From an uncultured bacterium (GTDB taxonomy: Bacteria; Actinomycetota; Coriobacteriia; Coriobacteriales; Coriobacteriaceae), in NCBI GenBank assembly GCA_905215835.1, contig CAJMRR010000026.1, positions 1 through 16,989 of the forward strand: a stretch of DNA of 16,989 nt. The letters are read 5' to 3'. The notes beneath the pieces were generated by a model, which was not told the origin of the DNA, made no database searches, and saw nothing but the letters and a program-made list of their open reading frames with translations. The position numbers and the translations under genes are program-made. Shown in pieces: positions 1 through 7,083 of the stretch (position 1 is the first letter of the stretch; each line of letters begins with the position of its first letter).

Positions 1-801
1 GGGGCCCAGTGCCGCGGCAAGCTCGCCTGCCAGCGCATCGACCGTCTTGCGGGTCGAGCAATACACGATGCCGCTCTCGCTCGAATGCGCGATCACGTAG
101 TCACGCACCCACGCGGCCTTGGCCTTGTCGCCCATCTCCTCGCAGCCAAAGTAGAGGTTCTTGCGATCGAAGCCCGTCACCACCGTCGCGGGGTTTTGCA
201 GGCCGAGCATCTGCTGAATATCCGCGCGCACGCGCTCGGTCGCCGTAGCGGTAAACGCCGCCACGATGGGGCGCTGCGGCAGGGAATCGATGAACTCACG
301 AATCTGCAGATAGGCGGGGCGGAAATCCTGGCCCCATTGGCTCACGCAGTGGGCCTCGTCAATGGCCACGAGCGGCACGCCAATGCCGCCGTCCGCCGCG
401 GCCTCCCGCGCAAAGGCCAAAAAACGCGGCTCGAGCAAGCGCTCGGGCGCCACGTACATAAGCTGGTAGCGGCCCTCGCGCGCCCGCTTGAGCACGGTGT
501 TTTGCTGGGCCGGAGTAAGGCTGGAGTTGAGATAGCTGGGTCGCGCACCCGCCGCGAGCAACGCACGGGTCTGGTCCTCCATAAGCGACAGCAGCGGACT
601 CACCACAAAGGTGATGCCGGGCAGCATGAGCGCGGGCACCTGGTAGCAAATGGACTTGCCGGCGCCCGTGGGCATAACACCCAGCGCATCACGACCGGCA
701 AGGATCGCATCGACCATGCGGTCCTGTCCCGGGCGAAACGAGGTGTAGCCAAAATAGGCGCCGAGCGTGTCGAGCGCCATCTGCTGCATGCTATCGGTCA
801 T
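1..801 (-). CDS. recQ: ATP-dependent DNA helicase RecQ, N-terminal part (3' end cut by window)
   Basis: The gene runs off the left edge, leaving the first 267 codons. The translation shows a superfamily 2 helicase core: a Walker A region MPTGAGKSICYQVP near residue 50, the DEAH box in IDEAHCVSQWG near residue 145, motif III in AFTATAT, and the start of the second RecA lobe (IVYCSTRKTVDALAG) at the window edge. The phrase DEAHCVSQWG followed by DFRPAY is typical of RecQ, the 3'-5' helicase acting in recombination and stalled-fork repair in the cytoplasm. The RQC and HRDC regions lie outside the window. I chose the ATG at 801 because AGGA sits 4 nt upstream; an in-frame ATG at 789 is a possible alternative. 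Its neighbour GntR 1 is separated by a 332-bp repeat-bearing gap, so it is probably transcribed alone. Confidence 0.95.
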   Translation of the reverse strand, partial: MTDSMQQMALDTLGAYFGYTSFRPGQDRMVDAILAGRDALGVMPTGAGKSICYQVPALMLPGITFVVSPLLSLMEDQTRALLAAGARPSYLNSSLTPAQQNTVLKRAREGRYQLMYVAPERLLEPRFLAFAREAAADGGIGVPLVAIDEAHCVSQWGQDFRPAYLQIREFIDSLPQRPIVAAFTATATERVRADIQQMLGLQNPATVVTGFDRKNLYFGCEEMGDKAKAAWVRDYVIAHSSESGIVYCSTRKTVDALAGELAAALGP

Positions 802-832
802 GGTTTCCTAACGTTCAAGTCATCTGCCGCCG

Positions 833-838
833 ATTATA
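833..838 (-). promoter_or_regulatory. Probable -10 box of recQ
   Basis: On the minus strand the sequence reads TATAAT, a perfect -10 hexamer, 31 bp upstream of the recQ start in an otherwise GC-rich stretch. No good -35 hexamer is visible at 16-19 bp spacing, so the call rests on the -10 and its position. Confidence 0.5.
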
Positions 839-908
839 CGCCGCCACGCGGACAGCAGCACACGGCCGCCGCCCAGACTAGTCGTTTAAGAACGCCCCCA
901 ACGGCTAA

Positions 909-1128
909 GGAGTGTCCCCAGGTGCCGGCAGAAAAGGAACGTCCCCAAGTGCCGGCCCGGCAACGCCGATGTTTTGGCGCGGACAGCGAAAGCCCGCCAG
1001 AGCGAGCAAGGTGCCTTGAAACGAGGCGGCATTGACCTTCTGGTCATGCCGCCGAAGTTGAAAGGCAGATTGCCGCTCTGGCGGGCTTGCAGCGTCGAGC
1101 CGTTGCGCGGTTTGGAAAACCGCGCAAC
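909..1128. repeat. Structured repeat, copy A (paired with 9365-9582)
   Basis: This ~220-bp element fills the recQ/GntR 1 gap and aligns along its length with 9365-9582. It carries the 13-mer GTCCCCAAGTGCC twice (914-926 with one change, 941-953), 27 bp apart in both copies. A 14-bp stem, AGCCCGCCAGAGCG (991-1004) with CGCTCTGGCGGGCT (1074-1087), encloses a second hairpin at 1025-1053 with tip GACC-TTCT-GGTC. A third, perfect 12-bp hairpin lies at 1102-1128, 5 nt beyond the GntR 1 stop. Stems differ from copy B but still pair, while loop and junction sequences are kept. The last hairpin may mark the 3' end of GntR 1, but it has no T-tract. No convincing coding potential is seen. Function unknown. 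Confidence 0.8.
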
Positions 1129-1133
1129 TAGAG

Positions 1134-1853
1134 CTACATGACCATAACGTAGCGCGATCCCACGTAGTACTGCTTACCCATCAGGACCGGCTCGCCATTG
1201 GGACCCGTGAAGCCGGCACGCAGGTTGAGCAGCGGATCGTGCGGAGCAATGCCCAGCTCGGCCGCCTGCTCGGTATTGGCACGAACGGCCTCGACCGTGC
1301 GGTAGCCAACCGAAACAATCGGCGTTCCGCCAACACGCTCGACCTCGGCAAAAATCGACTTGTCCTCAAGATCGACCGTCAACAGCTCACGGCATACGTC
1401 AAACGGCACAAAGACGTTTTCCTCAAAGATGGGCTCGCCGTCGGCCGTACGCACGCGCTTGATATGCAACAGCAGCGCGTCCTTCTGCAGGCCAAAGAAC
1501 TCCATCTCGTTTTGACGCGCTGGAACAATCTGGCGATCGACCACATGCGCACCAGCCTTCATGCCGTTGTCGGCACACAGCGCGGTAAACGTCTGCAGCG
1601 TCGAGGCGTGGAACTGGCGATTGATGTGCGGCGTGGATACAAAGGTGCCGCGGCCCTGCTGCTTAACCAGGTAGCCATCGGAGCACAGCTCCTCGACGGC
1701 GCGGCGCACCGTAATGCGGCTCACCTCGTACTGCTCGGCAAGCTCAAGCTCGGACGGAATACGCTCCTTGGGTGCATAAACACCTTTCTCGATCGCATCC
1801 TTGATTTCGTCGTAAATCTGCTGGTAAAGCGGTGCATTTTTGGGCGCAGGCAT
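1134..1853 (-). CDS. GntR-family (HutC/UTRA) transcriptional regulator 1
   Basis: A 239-residue protein of the usual length for the HutC subfamily. Residues ~8-75 form the winged helix-turn-helix: LYQQIYDEIKDAIEKG, then the PSELELAEQYEVSRITVRRA recognition region, and a wing ending QQGRGTFV. Residues ~90-235 fit a UTRA effector domain, which in this family binds a sugar phosphate or similar metabolite and releases DNA. The ATG at 1853 has only a weak ribosome site (AAGAG). A sequence resembling the operators before the PTS operon and the EamA gene lies 45-61 bp upstream, so I infer autoregulation and control of those genes, although YitT and HAD genes intervene. The effector is not evident; the phosphorylated glycated amine imported by the PTS is a reasonable guess. 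Confidence 0.9.
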   Translation of the reverse strand: MPAPKNAPLYQQIYDEIKDAIEKGVYAPKERIPSELELAEQYEVSRITVRRAVEELCSDGYLVKQQGRGTFVSTPHINRQFHASTLQTFTALCADNGMKAGAHVVDRQIVPARQNEMEFFGLQKDALLLHIKRVRTADGEPIFEENVFVPFDVCRELLTVDLEDKSIFAEVERVGGTPIVSVGYRTVEAVRANTEQAAELGIAPHDPLLNLRAGFTGPNGEPVLMGKQYYVGSRYVMVM

Positions 1854-1897
1854 ATCTGATCACTCTTATCAAAATAGCTAAATTTCTAATACGTATA

Positions 1898-1914
1898 TAA
1901 CGTCTAGTTTCATG
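1898..1914. promoter_or_regulatory. Candidate GntR operator upstream of GntR 1
   Basis: The sequence TAACGTCTAGTTTCATG shares its first half (TAACGTCT) with the site before the PTS operon; on the minus strand both read AGACGTTATA. The second half is degenerate. The overlapping sequence ACGTATATAACGT (1891-1903) adds another ACGT half-site. This is weaker than the sites at 8038-8054 and 9301-9317. Confidence 0.4.
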
Positions 1915-1946
1915 TTACCTCATATTGATAAAACGATACACCCTCC

Positions 1947-1990
1947 CTACCAAAAAGCGACAGCTTCATTTTGGTAGGTTTTATCTGGGC
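1947..1990 (+). repeat. REP-like unit U1
   Basis: One of four related ~44-bp units (others at 4080-4122, 11886-11930 and, inverted, 12026-12069). Each has a small hairpin, here CTACCAAAA (1947-1955) with TTTTGGTAG (1970-1978), followed by GTTTTATCTGGG. This copy is the most diverged in its loop: AGCGACAGCTTC where the others read AGGGACAGGTTT. It lies beyond the hairpin that follows the YitT gene. Confidence 0.75.
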
Positions 1991-1991
1991 A

Positions 1992-2034
1992 AACGAGAGC
2001 CCTCGAAAGCAACGGGGCTTTCGGGGGGCTCGTT
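1992..2034 (-). terminator. Probable terminator hairpin after the YitT gene
   Basis: The arms AACGAG...CGAAAGC (1992-2010) and GCTTTCG...CTCGTT (2017-2034) pair as a 7-bp inner and a 6-bp outer stem, with a G:C-rich internal loop between them. On the minus strand it lies 37 bp after the YitT stop. Only a short T-run (TTT) follows, so it could instead be a 3'-end stabilising hairpin or part of the repeat. Confidence 0.5.
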
Positions 2035-2071
2035 CGGATGGGTTGCGCAGGACCGGCAAAATGCCAATACC

Positions 2072-3079
2072 CTACTTGCCGTCGTCCTGCTGCAGGCTGT
2101 CCTGCTCGCTGAGGCGCGCCTGCCTGCTGGCCATGCGCGCGGGCTTGTCGGGATCGGGTACGGCCGTGGGCATGGGCTCGTCGACATGACCGCCCCACCA
2201 GCCGCCCACAAAGTTGAGCGTGTGGAACACGTTGATCACGGCGCCGGGATCAACGTCGCACACCAGCTTGATAATGTCCTGGCTCTCGTAGGTCGAGACA
2301 ACGGTGTTCAGCAGGTACATCTTTTCGCGGCTGTATCCGCCGATGACCTCGGCGCAGCTAATGCCGTGCTGAAAATGGTTTACGTAGGCAGTCATGACCT
2401 CGTCTGCCTTACGCGTCGTGATCTGCAGCGTCACGCGATCGTAGCGACGATAAAAACTGTCGATGGTCTTGGTCGAAATAAACTGGAAGACAATGGAATA
2501 CGCCGCCTTGTCCCAGCCAAACATAAAACCAAAGATCGCCAGGATAAAGCAGTTGAAACCAAAGATGACGCCCCAGATGGTCTTGCCCGTGTGGTTGGAA
2601 ACCCACAGCGCGATAAAGTCGGTGCCGCCGGTGGATGCGCCGGATTTAAGCGCGATGGCAGCGCCCAGACCCGAGACCACGCCGCCAAAAATGATGAGCA
2701 TGATCTTGTCGCCCAAAAACGGCGCGAAGTGAAAGACGTTGAGGAACAGCGATGAGAGCACGACCTGCATCATCGAGAAGATGACGAAGCGCTTGCTAAT
2801 GCCGCTCCAGCATAAGAGCGCCACGGGGATGTTGAGCGCGAGCATGCCGAGCGAGATGTCGATATGAACGCCACCCAGCGAGGTAACGCGATCGAGCAGG
2901 ACCGCGACGCCGGTAAGACCGCTCGGAAGCAGGTCGGCGGGCTGAATGAACGCCTGGATCAGGAATGTCTGGAGAACGGCGGAAATCGTGACCGCCACGG
3001 CAGTAATGGCGCGGCGGACGATGGTGAGGCGGCCGAGTACGAGCACTCGGTCCGTGAGCTGATCGATGGCGTTCGCCAC
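2072..3079 (-). CDS. YitT-family membrane protein (DUF161 plus DUF2179)
   Basis: A 335-residue integral membrane protein. Residues ~20-210 hold about five or six hydrophobic segments (for example AVTISAVLQTFLIQAF, DISLGMLALNIPVALLCW, IMLIIFGGVVSGLGAAIAL) and the family phrase KSGASTGGTDFIALW. Residues ~225-305 form a soluble DUF2179-like domain (VTLQITTRKADEVMTAYV... DPGAVINVFH), and a polar tail follows. YitT proteins are widespread in Firmicutes and Actinobacteria; their transport or sensing role is unsettled, so no function is assigned. The start is GTG at 3079, chosen because AAAGGAG lies 5 nt upstream. Flanking repeats on both sides and a private promoter suggest it is transcribed alone. 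Confidence 0.9.
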   Translation of the reverse strand: MANAIDQLTDRVLVLGRLTIVRRAITAVAVTISAVLQTFLIQAFIQPADLLPSGLTGVAVLLDRVTSLGGVHIDISLGMLALNIPVALLCWSGISKRFVIFSMMQVVLSSLFLNVFHFAPFLGDKIMLIIFGGVVSGLGAAIALKSGASTGGTDFIALWVSNHTGKTIWGVIFGFNCFILAIFGFMFGWDKAAYSIVFQFISTKTIDSFYRRYDRVTLQITTRKADEVMTAYVNHFQHGISCAEVIGGYSREKMYLLNTVVSTYESQDIIKLVCDVDPGAVINVFHTLNFVGGWWGGHVDEPMPTAVPDPDKPARMASRQARLSEQDSLQQDDGK

Positions 3080-3124
3080 GCAGGCTCCTTTCGAAGGCAG
3101 ATGTAGTTGTGGGGTATGTCCGCG

Positions 3125-3130
3125 ATTGTA
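3125..3130 (-). promoter_or_regulatory. Possible -10 box of the YitT gene
   Basis: The minus strand reads TACAAT 45 bp upstream of the GTG start. A TTGAAG sequence lies upstream but about 20 bp away, longer than the usual spacing, so the promoter assignment is tentative. Confidence 0.35.
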
Positions 3131-3217
3131 GCATGGAGCGTGCGGGGGCGCTTCAATTCACCCTCTCTCGACAACCAAAGCGGGACCAGCAACCCCACGA
3201 CCAAAGGCCCAAATTAC

Positions 3218-3336
3218 AAGTGAGTAGACTTTACGCGACCTGCAGAGCACACCCAAAACCGCCACCCCTGTGACCTGCGGTTTTACTAGAGCAGATGCGC
3301 TTTGTGCTCGTCTTGCATCAAAAAGTCTACTCACTT
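3218..3336. mobile_element. 119-bp terminal-inverted-repeat element, copy 1 (MITE-like)
   Basis: The element is bounded by a perfect 15-bp inverted repeat, AAGTGAGTAGACTTT at the left and its reverse complement at the right. A second copy of identical length lies at 11670-11788, in the same orientation and with about 12 differences (roughly 90% identity). Inside, AAAACCGC and GCGGTTTT can pair. It has no coding capacity, so movement would need a transposase supplied elsewhere. No target-site duplication is clear. It sits between the YitT promoter and the 3' end of the HAD gene. A long-hairpin regulatory element is the alternative reading. Confidence 0.75.
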
Positions 3337-3433
3337 AGTCCGAATCGAAGCCAAACGGATCCAAATAGATGACAAATTAAGCCAATCCGCAGCAAAAGAC
3401 GCGTGAATCAGTGCTTCTCGCGGCGGATTGACG

Positions 3434-4063
3434 CTACAAAGCGGCCAAAATGTCGGTCAGATTATCGATAACGGCATCGGCTCGCGATTGATCGAGGTTG
3501 ACACCCTCGTGCGGACGCAGCGCCAGGACGCGGGCGCCGGAGCGCTTACCAGCCTCGATGCCCAAAGGCGAATCCTCGATAACCAGGCACTCGGCAGGCT
3601 CCACCCCCAGCGCCTCCATGGCACGCAGGTAGATCTCGGGGTCGGGCTTAAACGCACTGCACTCGTGACCGCTGATGGTGTAGTCCAGCACGTCGGCGAT
3701 ACCGGCAATCTCCACCAGCTCGTCGATCAACTCGCGATAGGACGAGCTCGCGATGGCACACTTCACGCCGCGCTCGTGCAGCTTGCGCATCACCGGCTCC
3801 GTCTGCTCGTTGAGCAGCTCGGCATACGGAACGGGGTGGTCCGGGCTGTAGACCTGCTTGTACTCCACGCGCAGGCGCTCGCGCAGCTCAACATCGTCGG
3901 GCACCAGCGCCTCCCAAATGGCCGGCTCGTTAGACCCCGAAAGATCGGGAATCTCGTCAAAGTGGAACCCCTTCTCTTCCATAAACGCCACGCGGCGGCG
4001 GTTGTAGAACCACTCGGTATCGACCAGCACGCCGTCCATGTCAAACAGCACTGCCTTGATCAT
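3434..4063 (-). CDS. HAD-family phosphatase / phosphomutase (beta-phosphoglucomutase-like)
   Basis: A 209-residue HAD hydrolase with all four motifs: nucleophile D8 and D10 in FDMDGVLVDT, the serine motif in IASSS (106-108), K139 in AFKPDPEIY, and the acidic pair E163/D164 in IEDSPLGIEAG. A helical cap fills residues ~16-85, the arrangement of subfamily IA enzymes such as sugar-phosphate phosphatases and beta-phosphoglucomutase. The substrate cannot be told from sequence. The open frame extends upstream through a repeat unit, but GGAGGAG 7 nt before the ATG at 4063 fixes the start; the ATG at 4069 would lie too close to it. A strong terminator separates it from the upstream SIS gene, so it probably has separate expression, and a role in the sugar pathway is only suggested by position. 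Confidence 0.88.
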   Translation of the reverse strand: MIKAVLFDMDGVLVDTEWFYNRRRVAFMEEKGFHFDEIPDLSGSNEPAIWEALVPDDVELRERLRVEYKQVYSPDHPVPYAELLNEQTEPVMRKLHERGVKCAIASSSYRELIDELVEIAGIADVLDYTISGHECSAFKPDPEIYLRAMEALGVEPAECLVIEDSPLGIEAGKRSGARVLALRPHEGVNLDQSRADAVIDNLTDILAAL

Positions 4064-4079
4064 ACGCATCTCCTCCCAC

Positions 4080-4122
4080 CTGCCAAAAAGGGACAGGTTT
4101 ATTTTGGTAGGTTTTATCTGGG
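4080..4122 (+). repeat. REP-like unit U2
   Basis: CTGCCAAAA (4080-4088) pairs with TTTTGGTAG (4102-4110) around a GGGACAGGTTT loop, and GTTTTATCTGGGG follows. It lies in the 5' region of the HAD gene, about 17 bp from its start codon, and 36 bp beyond the SIS 1 terminator when read leftwards. Nearly identical in core to U3 and U4. Confidence 0.8.
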
Positions 4123-4157
4123 GTTTTGCGACGCGACAGACGCACCCTCCCCAAAGC

Positions 4158-4190
4158 AAAAAAGGGGACGGGGCGCAAACCCCATCCCCT
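4158..4190 (-). terminator. Rho-independent terminator of the SIS 1 gene / PTS block
   Basis: On the minus strand AGGGGATGGGG pairs with CCCCGTCCCCT (one internal mismatch) around loop TTTGCG. The last T of the stem runs into a tract of six T's. It lies 34 bp after the SIS 1 stop and is the clearest intrinsic terminator in the window. Confidence 0.9.
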
Positions 4191-4223
4191 CTCAATCAAC
4201 CGGTAAGGTCTACTTACTTGTGA

Positions 4224-5207
4224 TTAGTAGGAAAGCTTCCACATGTAGCGACGCATGGTCAGCGGGTGCTGACGGGCCTCGGCGATCTGGTTGCCGTACT
4301 CGCGCATAACGGCGAGGTGCAGCAGCGGGTTGAAGTAGGTGACGACGCTCGCGGGCACGGCGTCGGCCAGGCCGTAGTCCTTGGAGTCGATCAGAGCGAC
4401 CTTGGCGCCCATGCGCTCAAGGAAGGTGAGGGCGCGGGCGTCCATCGGACGGGTGGCGCCATCGGACATGAGGAAGACGTAGGGCTTACCCTCGGTGGAA
4501 ACCTCGAACGGGCCGTGGAAGTACTCGCCGGTGTTGTAGGCGGCGGCGTCGATCCACTGCATCTCGGTGAACAGGAAGGCGGCGTTAGAATAAGCCATCT
4601 TCTCGGAGGCACCAGAAGCCATGAAGTAGATCATCTTGTCGTCCTTGAAGTCCTCGGCGAACTTCTTGGCGAGCTTCTTGCAGTGCTGAGCGGCGTTCTC
4701 GCAGAGCTCGAAGACGTTGGTGAGGCCGGTGATCATGTCCTCGTAGTGGTCATAGCCCTCGGTCTGCTGAAGGATCTCGAGAGCAAGAGCGATGGCATAG
4801 CCGGGCTTCTCGCACTTGGCAGCGTAGTTGGCGTGGAAGCCGTGAACGATAACGTGGTCGGCGTCGACGGTCAGAGCGGAGCCAGCCTTGTTGGTGAGGG
4901 AGACGACCGGGCAGTTGTGCTTCTTGGCGGTCTTGTTGGCCTCGACGGTCTCGGGCGTGGAGCCACCGAGAGAGCAGGTGATCACGAAGGTGTGCTCGTT
5001 GACCCAGGAAGGCGTGTCGTAGTTGAACTCGTTAGCGGTGAAGATCTGAACGTTCAGCTTGTCCGTGTTGTTGGCCAGGAAGTACTTGGCGGGGTAAAGG
5101 TCGGACATGGAAGCACCGCAGCCGACGAAGGCGACGCTGTGGATCTCGTGGTTGGACAGGACGTCAGCGACGATCTGCTTAGGGAGGTTAAGGTCGATCT
5201 CGTACAT
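4224..5207 (-). CDS. SIS-domain sugar-amine-6-phosphate deglycase 1 (FrlB/FraB/GfrE-like)
   Basis: A 327-residue protein with two SIS (sugar isomerase) domains. Residues ~20-150 include FVGCGASMSDLYPAKYF and TCSLGGSTPETVEA; residues ~190-310 include MASGASEKMAYSNAAF and GEYFHGPFE. E215 and H231 are 16 residues apart in EMQW...YFHGP, matching the spacing of the catalytic Glu/His I recall for FraB and FrlB. The C-terminus RRYMWKLSY resembles the FrlB ending. Family members split fructoselysine-, fructose-asparagine- or glucoselysine-6-phosphate into hexose-6-phosphate and the amino acid. I chose the ATG at 5207 because AAAGGA lies 9 nt upstream; ATG 5216 directly abuts that site. It follows EIID by 198 bp containing two hairpins, so PTS read-through with reduced or separate expression is possible. 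Exact substrate unknown. Confidence 0.85.
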   Translation of the reverse strand: MYEIDLNLPKQIVADVLSNHEIHSVAFVGCGASMSDLYPAKYFLANNTDKLNVQIFTANEFNYDTPSWVNEHTFVITCSLGGSTPETVEANKTAKKHNCPVVSLTNKAGSALTVDADHVIVHGFHANYAAKCEKPGYAIALALEILQQTEGYDHYEDMITGLTNVFELCENAAQHCKKLAKKFAEDFKDDKMIYFMASGASEKMAYSNAAFLFTEMQWIDAAAYNTGEYFHGPFEVSTEGKPYVFLMSDGATRPMDARALTFLERMGAKVALIDSKDYGLADAVPASVVTYFNPLLHLAVMREYGNQIAEARQHPLTMRRYMWKLSY

Positions 5208-5297
5208 CTGACACATTCCTTTCGATTTTTGCGGCGTCACATTGCCGGACGCTCGCAGGGTTACCGTAGTTTGGACCGAGTCGCCGGCCCGTTGAGG

Positions 5298-5328
5298 ATG
5301 TGACAAAGGAACTGTCCCTTTGACACAT
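5298..5328. repeat. Short palindromic repeat with GGGACAG core
   Basis: ATGTGACAAAGG (5298-5309) pairs with CCTTTGACACAT (5317-5328) with a single mismatch. On the minus strand the centre reads AAAGGGACAGTTCCTTT, sharing GGGACAG with the REP-like units elsewhere in the window. It lies in the leader between the EIID and SIS 1 genes. Confidence 0.6.
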
Positions 5329-5339
5329 TTAGGGATGGA

Positions 5340-5372
5340 AGCCTGCCTGGGGTATGGGATGTCAGGCAGGCT
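5340..5372. other. Intercistronic hairpin between EIID and SIS 1
   Basis: AGCCTGCCT (5340-5348) and AGGCAGGCT (5364-5372) form a perfect 9-bp stem with a 15-nt loop, 34 bp beyond the EIID stop. No T-tract follows on the minus strand, so a processing or stabilising hairpin, or a leaky terminator adjusting PTS versus deglycase levels, is more likely than a full stop. Confidence 0.6.
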
Positions 5373-5405
5373 CCCCGGGGAAAGCGATTAGACGCTTGGT
5401 CGCGA

Positions 5406-6239
5406 CTAGGCCAGGATGCCGGCCGCGGAGAGGGCGATGCCGCCCACGATGGCGATCACGAGAAGCCAACCGGTGTTGACGTTCTTCTTGATGAGCCAGT
5501 ACATAAGGCCGGTGAGGCCGAGGGAGATCATCTGGGGCATCATGCCGTCCAGGATGTCCTGGATCACGACGGTGCCGTCAGCGAACTGCAGCGGGGTGGT
5601 GGCGCCGATCAGCGTAGCGATCATGCCGCCCACGGACATAAGACCCACGATGCCGCAGACATACATGAGCTTCTCCATGAGGTCGCCGCCCTGAAGCTTG
5701 CTCAGGTACTCGTGGCCGCCCTGATAGCCCATCTTGGCTGCGAACCAAGTGATCAGCACAGAGGGGACGATGGAGATGAGCATGGCCAGGATCGGGCCCA
5801 TGATGGAGCCCTGCTGAGCCAGCTGAACGCCCAGGCCAAAGGCGATAACGCGGATGGTGCCCTGGAAGAAGGAGTCACCGATGCCGGAAAGCGGACCCAT
5901 GAGGGAGGTCTTGACCGCGTTGATCGAATCGGGATCGAAGTTCTCGGGATCCTTGGCGTACTCCTCCTCCATGGAGGCGGCGAGGCCCAAGATGAAAGCG
6001 CTCGTCTGCGGGGTGCAGTTGTAGAACGCCATGTGACGGTGGTAAGCCTCTTTCTTAGCAGCGAGCTGCTTGGGGTCGGACTCATCCGGATAGAGGCGAT
6101 CGAGCGTGGGAACCATGCCGTAGAGGAAGCCCATGTTCATCTGACGCTCGTAGTTCCAAGAGGCCTGGATGGCCCAGGAGCGCCAGAAGAACTGGCTGAC
6201 CTTCTTGTTCAGGGACACGTCCTTGGTTGCGGTTGCCAT
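5406..6239 (-). CDS. PTS mannose/sorbose-class EIID membrane component
   Basis: A 277-residue protein matching EIID of the mannose class (ManZ/AgaD/GfrD type) in length and layout. The N-terminal cytoplasmic part has the typical QFFWRSWAIQASWNYERQ followed by MGFLYGMVP. The middle contains TSLMGPLSGIGDSFFQG, the best-conserved EIID stretch. Hydrophobic segments follow (GPILAMLISIVPSVLITW, LMYVCGIVGLMSVGG) and a C-terminal membrane helix. With EIIC it forms the membrane channel that moves sugar as EIIB phosphorylates it. The ATG at 6239 has AGGAGG 8 nt upstream, and that site overlaps the EIIC stop region (13 bp between genes), indicating tight co-translation. The open frame reaches upstream into eiiC in another frame, but that extension is spurious. 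Confidence 0.95.
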   Translation of the reverse strand: MATATKDVSLNKKVSQFFWRSWAIQASWNYERQMNMGFLYGMVPTLDRLYPDESDPKQLAAKKEAYHRHMAFYNCTPQTSAFILGLAASMEEEYAKDPENFDPDSINAVKTSLMGPLSGIGDSFFQGTIRVIAFGLGVQLAQQGSIMGPILAMLISIVPSVLITWFAAKMGYQGGHEYLSKLQGGDLMEKLMYVCGIVGLMSVGGMIATLIGATTPLQFADGTVVIQDILDGMMPQMISLGLTGLMYWLIKKNVNTGWLLVIAIVGGIALSAAGILA

Positions 6240-6252
6240 AGTGTGTTCCTCC

Positions 6253-7047
6253 TTAGTCTTCGTCGTCTTCGAGCGGATCGTAGTCGGAATCGACACCGGC
6301 GGCTGCATGGGAACCGTTGAACTTGAAGCCCATGAAGACGACAGCCAGGCACACACCGATCAGAGCGACCGCGATGACGGACAGGTTGAGGTAAGCGGCG
6401 AGCAGGAAACCGATGAACAGGAACGGAGTCATACCCTTCTTGATCATCACGGTGAGCAGCAGGGCCAAGCCGTAGGCGGTCATGATCTTGGTCGAAACGT
6501 TAAGACCAGTGGACAGCCACTCGGGAACCATGTTGACGATGGCCTGAACCAGGTCGGTGCCAACAAAGACGGCGAGGAAGATTGGCAGGAAGTACATGAC
6601 GGCGTACAGACCGGAGCCGGCGCAGATGTGCATGCGGTAGGCGGTCTTGAACTTTCCGTTATCGATCGCGCTATCTGCCACATGGGTAAGGGCGGCGATG
6701 ATGGAACGGAACACGATGCCGAGGAGCTGACCCAGGACGGCGACCGGGATGGCGATCGTCATGGCGGTCTCGGCGGAAGCATCGGTCAGGCACGCAAAGG
6801 CAGCGGCCACGATGCCGCCCAGGACCATATCGGGCGGAACGGCGGCGCCGACCTGCACCAGGCCCATGGACACGAGCTCGACGGCGGCACCGACGGCAAG
6901 GCCGGTGGGCACATCGCCCAGCAGCAGACCGACGAGCGTAGCGCCAACGAGGGGCTGCTCGAAGTTAAGACGACCGAGCAGGCGGGAGTCCCACATGCAG
7001 AACACGCCGACGAGGCCGACGAGCACCGCACTGATGAACGTATTCAT
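6253..7047 (-). CDS. PTS mannose/sorbose-class EIIC membrane component
   Basis: A 264-residue polytopic membrane protein of the ManY/SorA/AgaC type, with several hydrophobic segments (ISAVLVGLVGVFCMW, LVGATLVGLLLGDVPTGLAVG, AVMYFLPIFLAVFVG, LFIGFLLAAYLNLSVIAVAL). The family pattern GDVPTGLAVGAAVELVSMG and the following VGAAVPPDMVLGGI are clear. It forms the sugar-translocating pore with EIID. The C-terminal tail is unusually acidic (DSDYDPLEDDED). AAGGAG lies 6 nt before the ATG at 7047, and 36 bp separate it from the EIIAB stop. Substrate specificity lies in EIIC/EIID but cannot be read from sequence; the neighbouring deglycases suggest a glycated amine rather than mannose. Confidence 0.95.
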   Translation of the reverse strand: MNTFISAVLVGLVGVFCMWDSRLLGRLNFEQPLVGATLVGLLLGDVPTGLAVGAAVELVSMGLVQVGAAVPPDMVLGGIVAAAFACLTDASAETAMTIAIPVAVLGQLLGIVFRSIIAALTHVADSAIDNGKFKTAYRMHICAGSGLYAVMYFLPIFLAVFVGTDLVQAIVNMVPEWLSTGLNVSTKIMTAYGLALLLTVMIKKGMTPFLFIGFLLAAYLNLSVIAVALIGVCLAVVFMGFKFNGSHAAAGVDSDYDPLEDDED

Positions 7048-7083
7048 ACCCTTCTCCTTTCAGTCAGGCAAAAGCCTGGTTGA

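Noticed and set aside
85..1035. 316-residue plus-strand frame opposite recQ, ending in the structured repeat
   Set aside because: Antisense to clear RecQ motifs. Its end and that of the 9250-9492 frame look alike (RQRR.FG..SE.P) only because both cross the repeat; residues are not conserved as in a coding sequence.
909..1128. Reading the paired GTCCCCAAGTGCC 13-mers as a CRISPR array
   Set aside because: Only two units, 14-bp separation, and the same arrangement recurs in the other copy; no cas genes.
1102..1128. Perfect 12-bp hairpin as an ordinary rho-independent terminator of GntR 1
   Set aside because: No T-tract on either side, and it is one helix of a larger repeat. Kept as part of that element.
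4266..5303. 345-residue Gly/Val/Leu-rich plus-strand frame opposite SIS 1
   Set aside because: Antisense shadow of a gene with clear SIS motifs; low-complexity composition and no ribosome site. The same applies to 9535-10614 opposite SIS 2.
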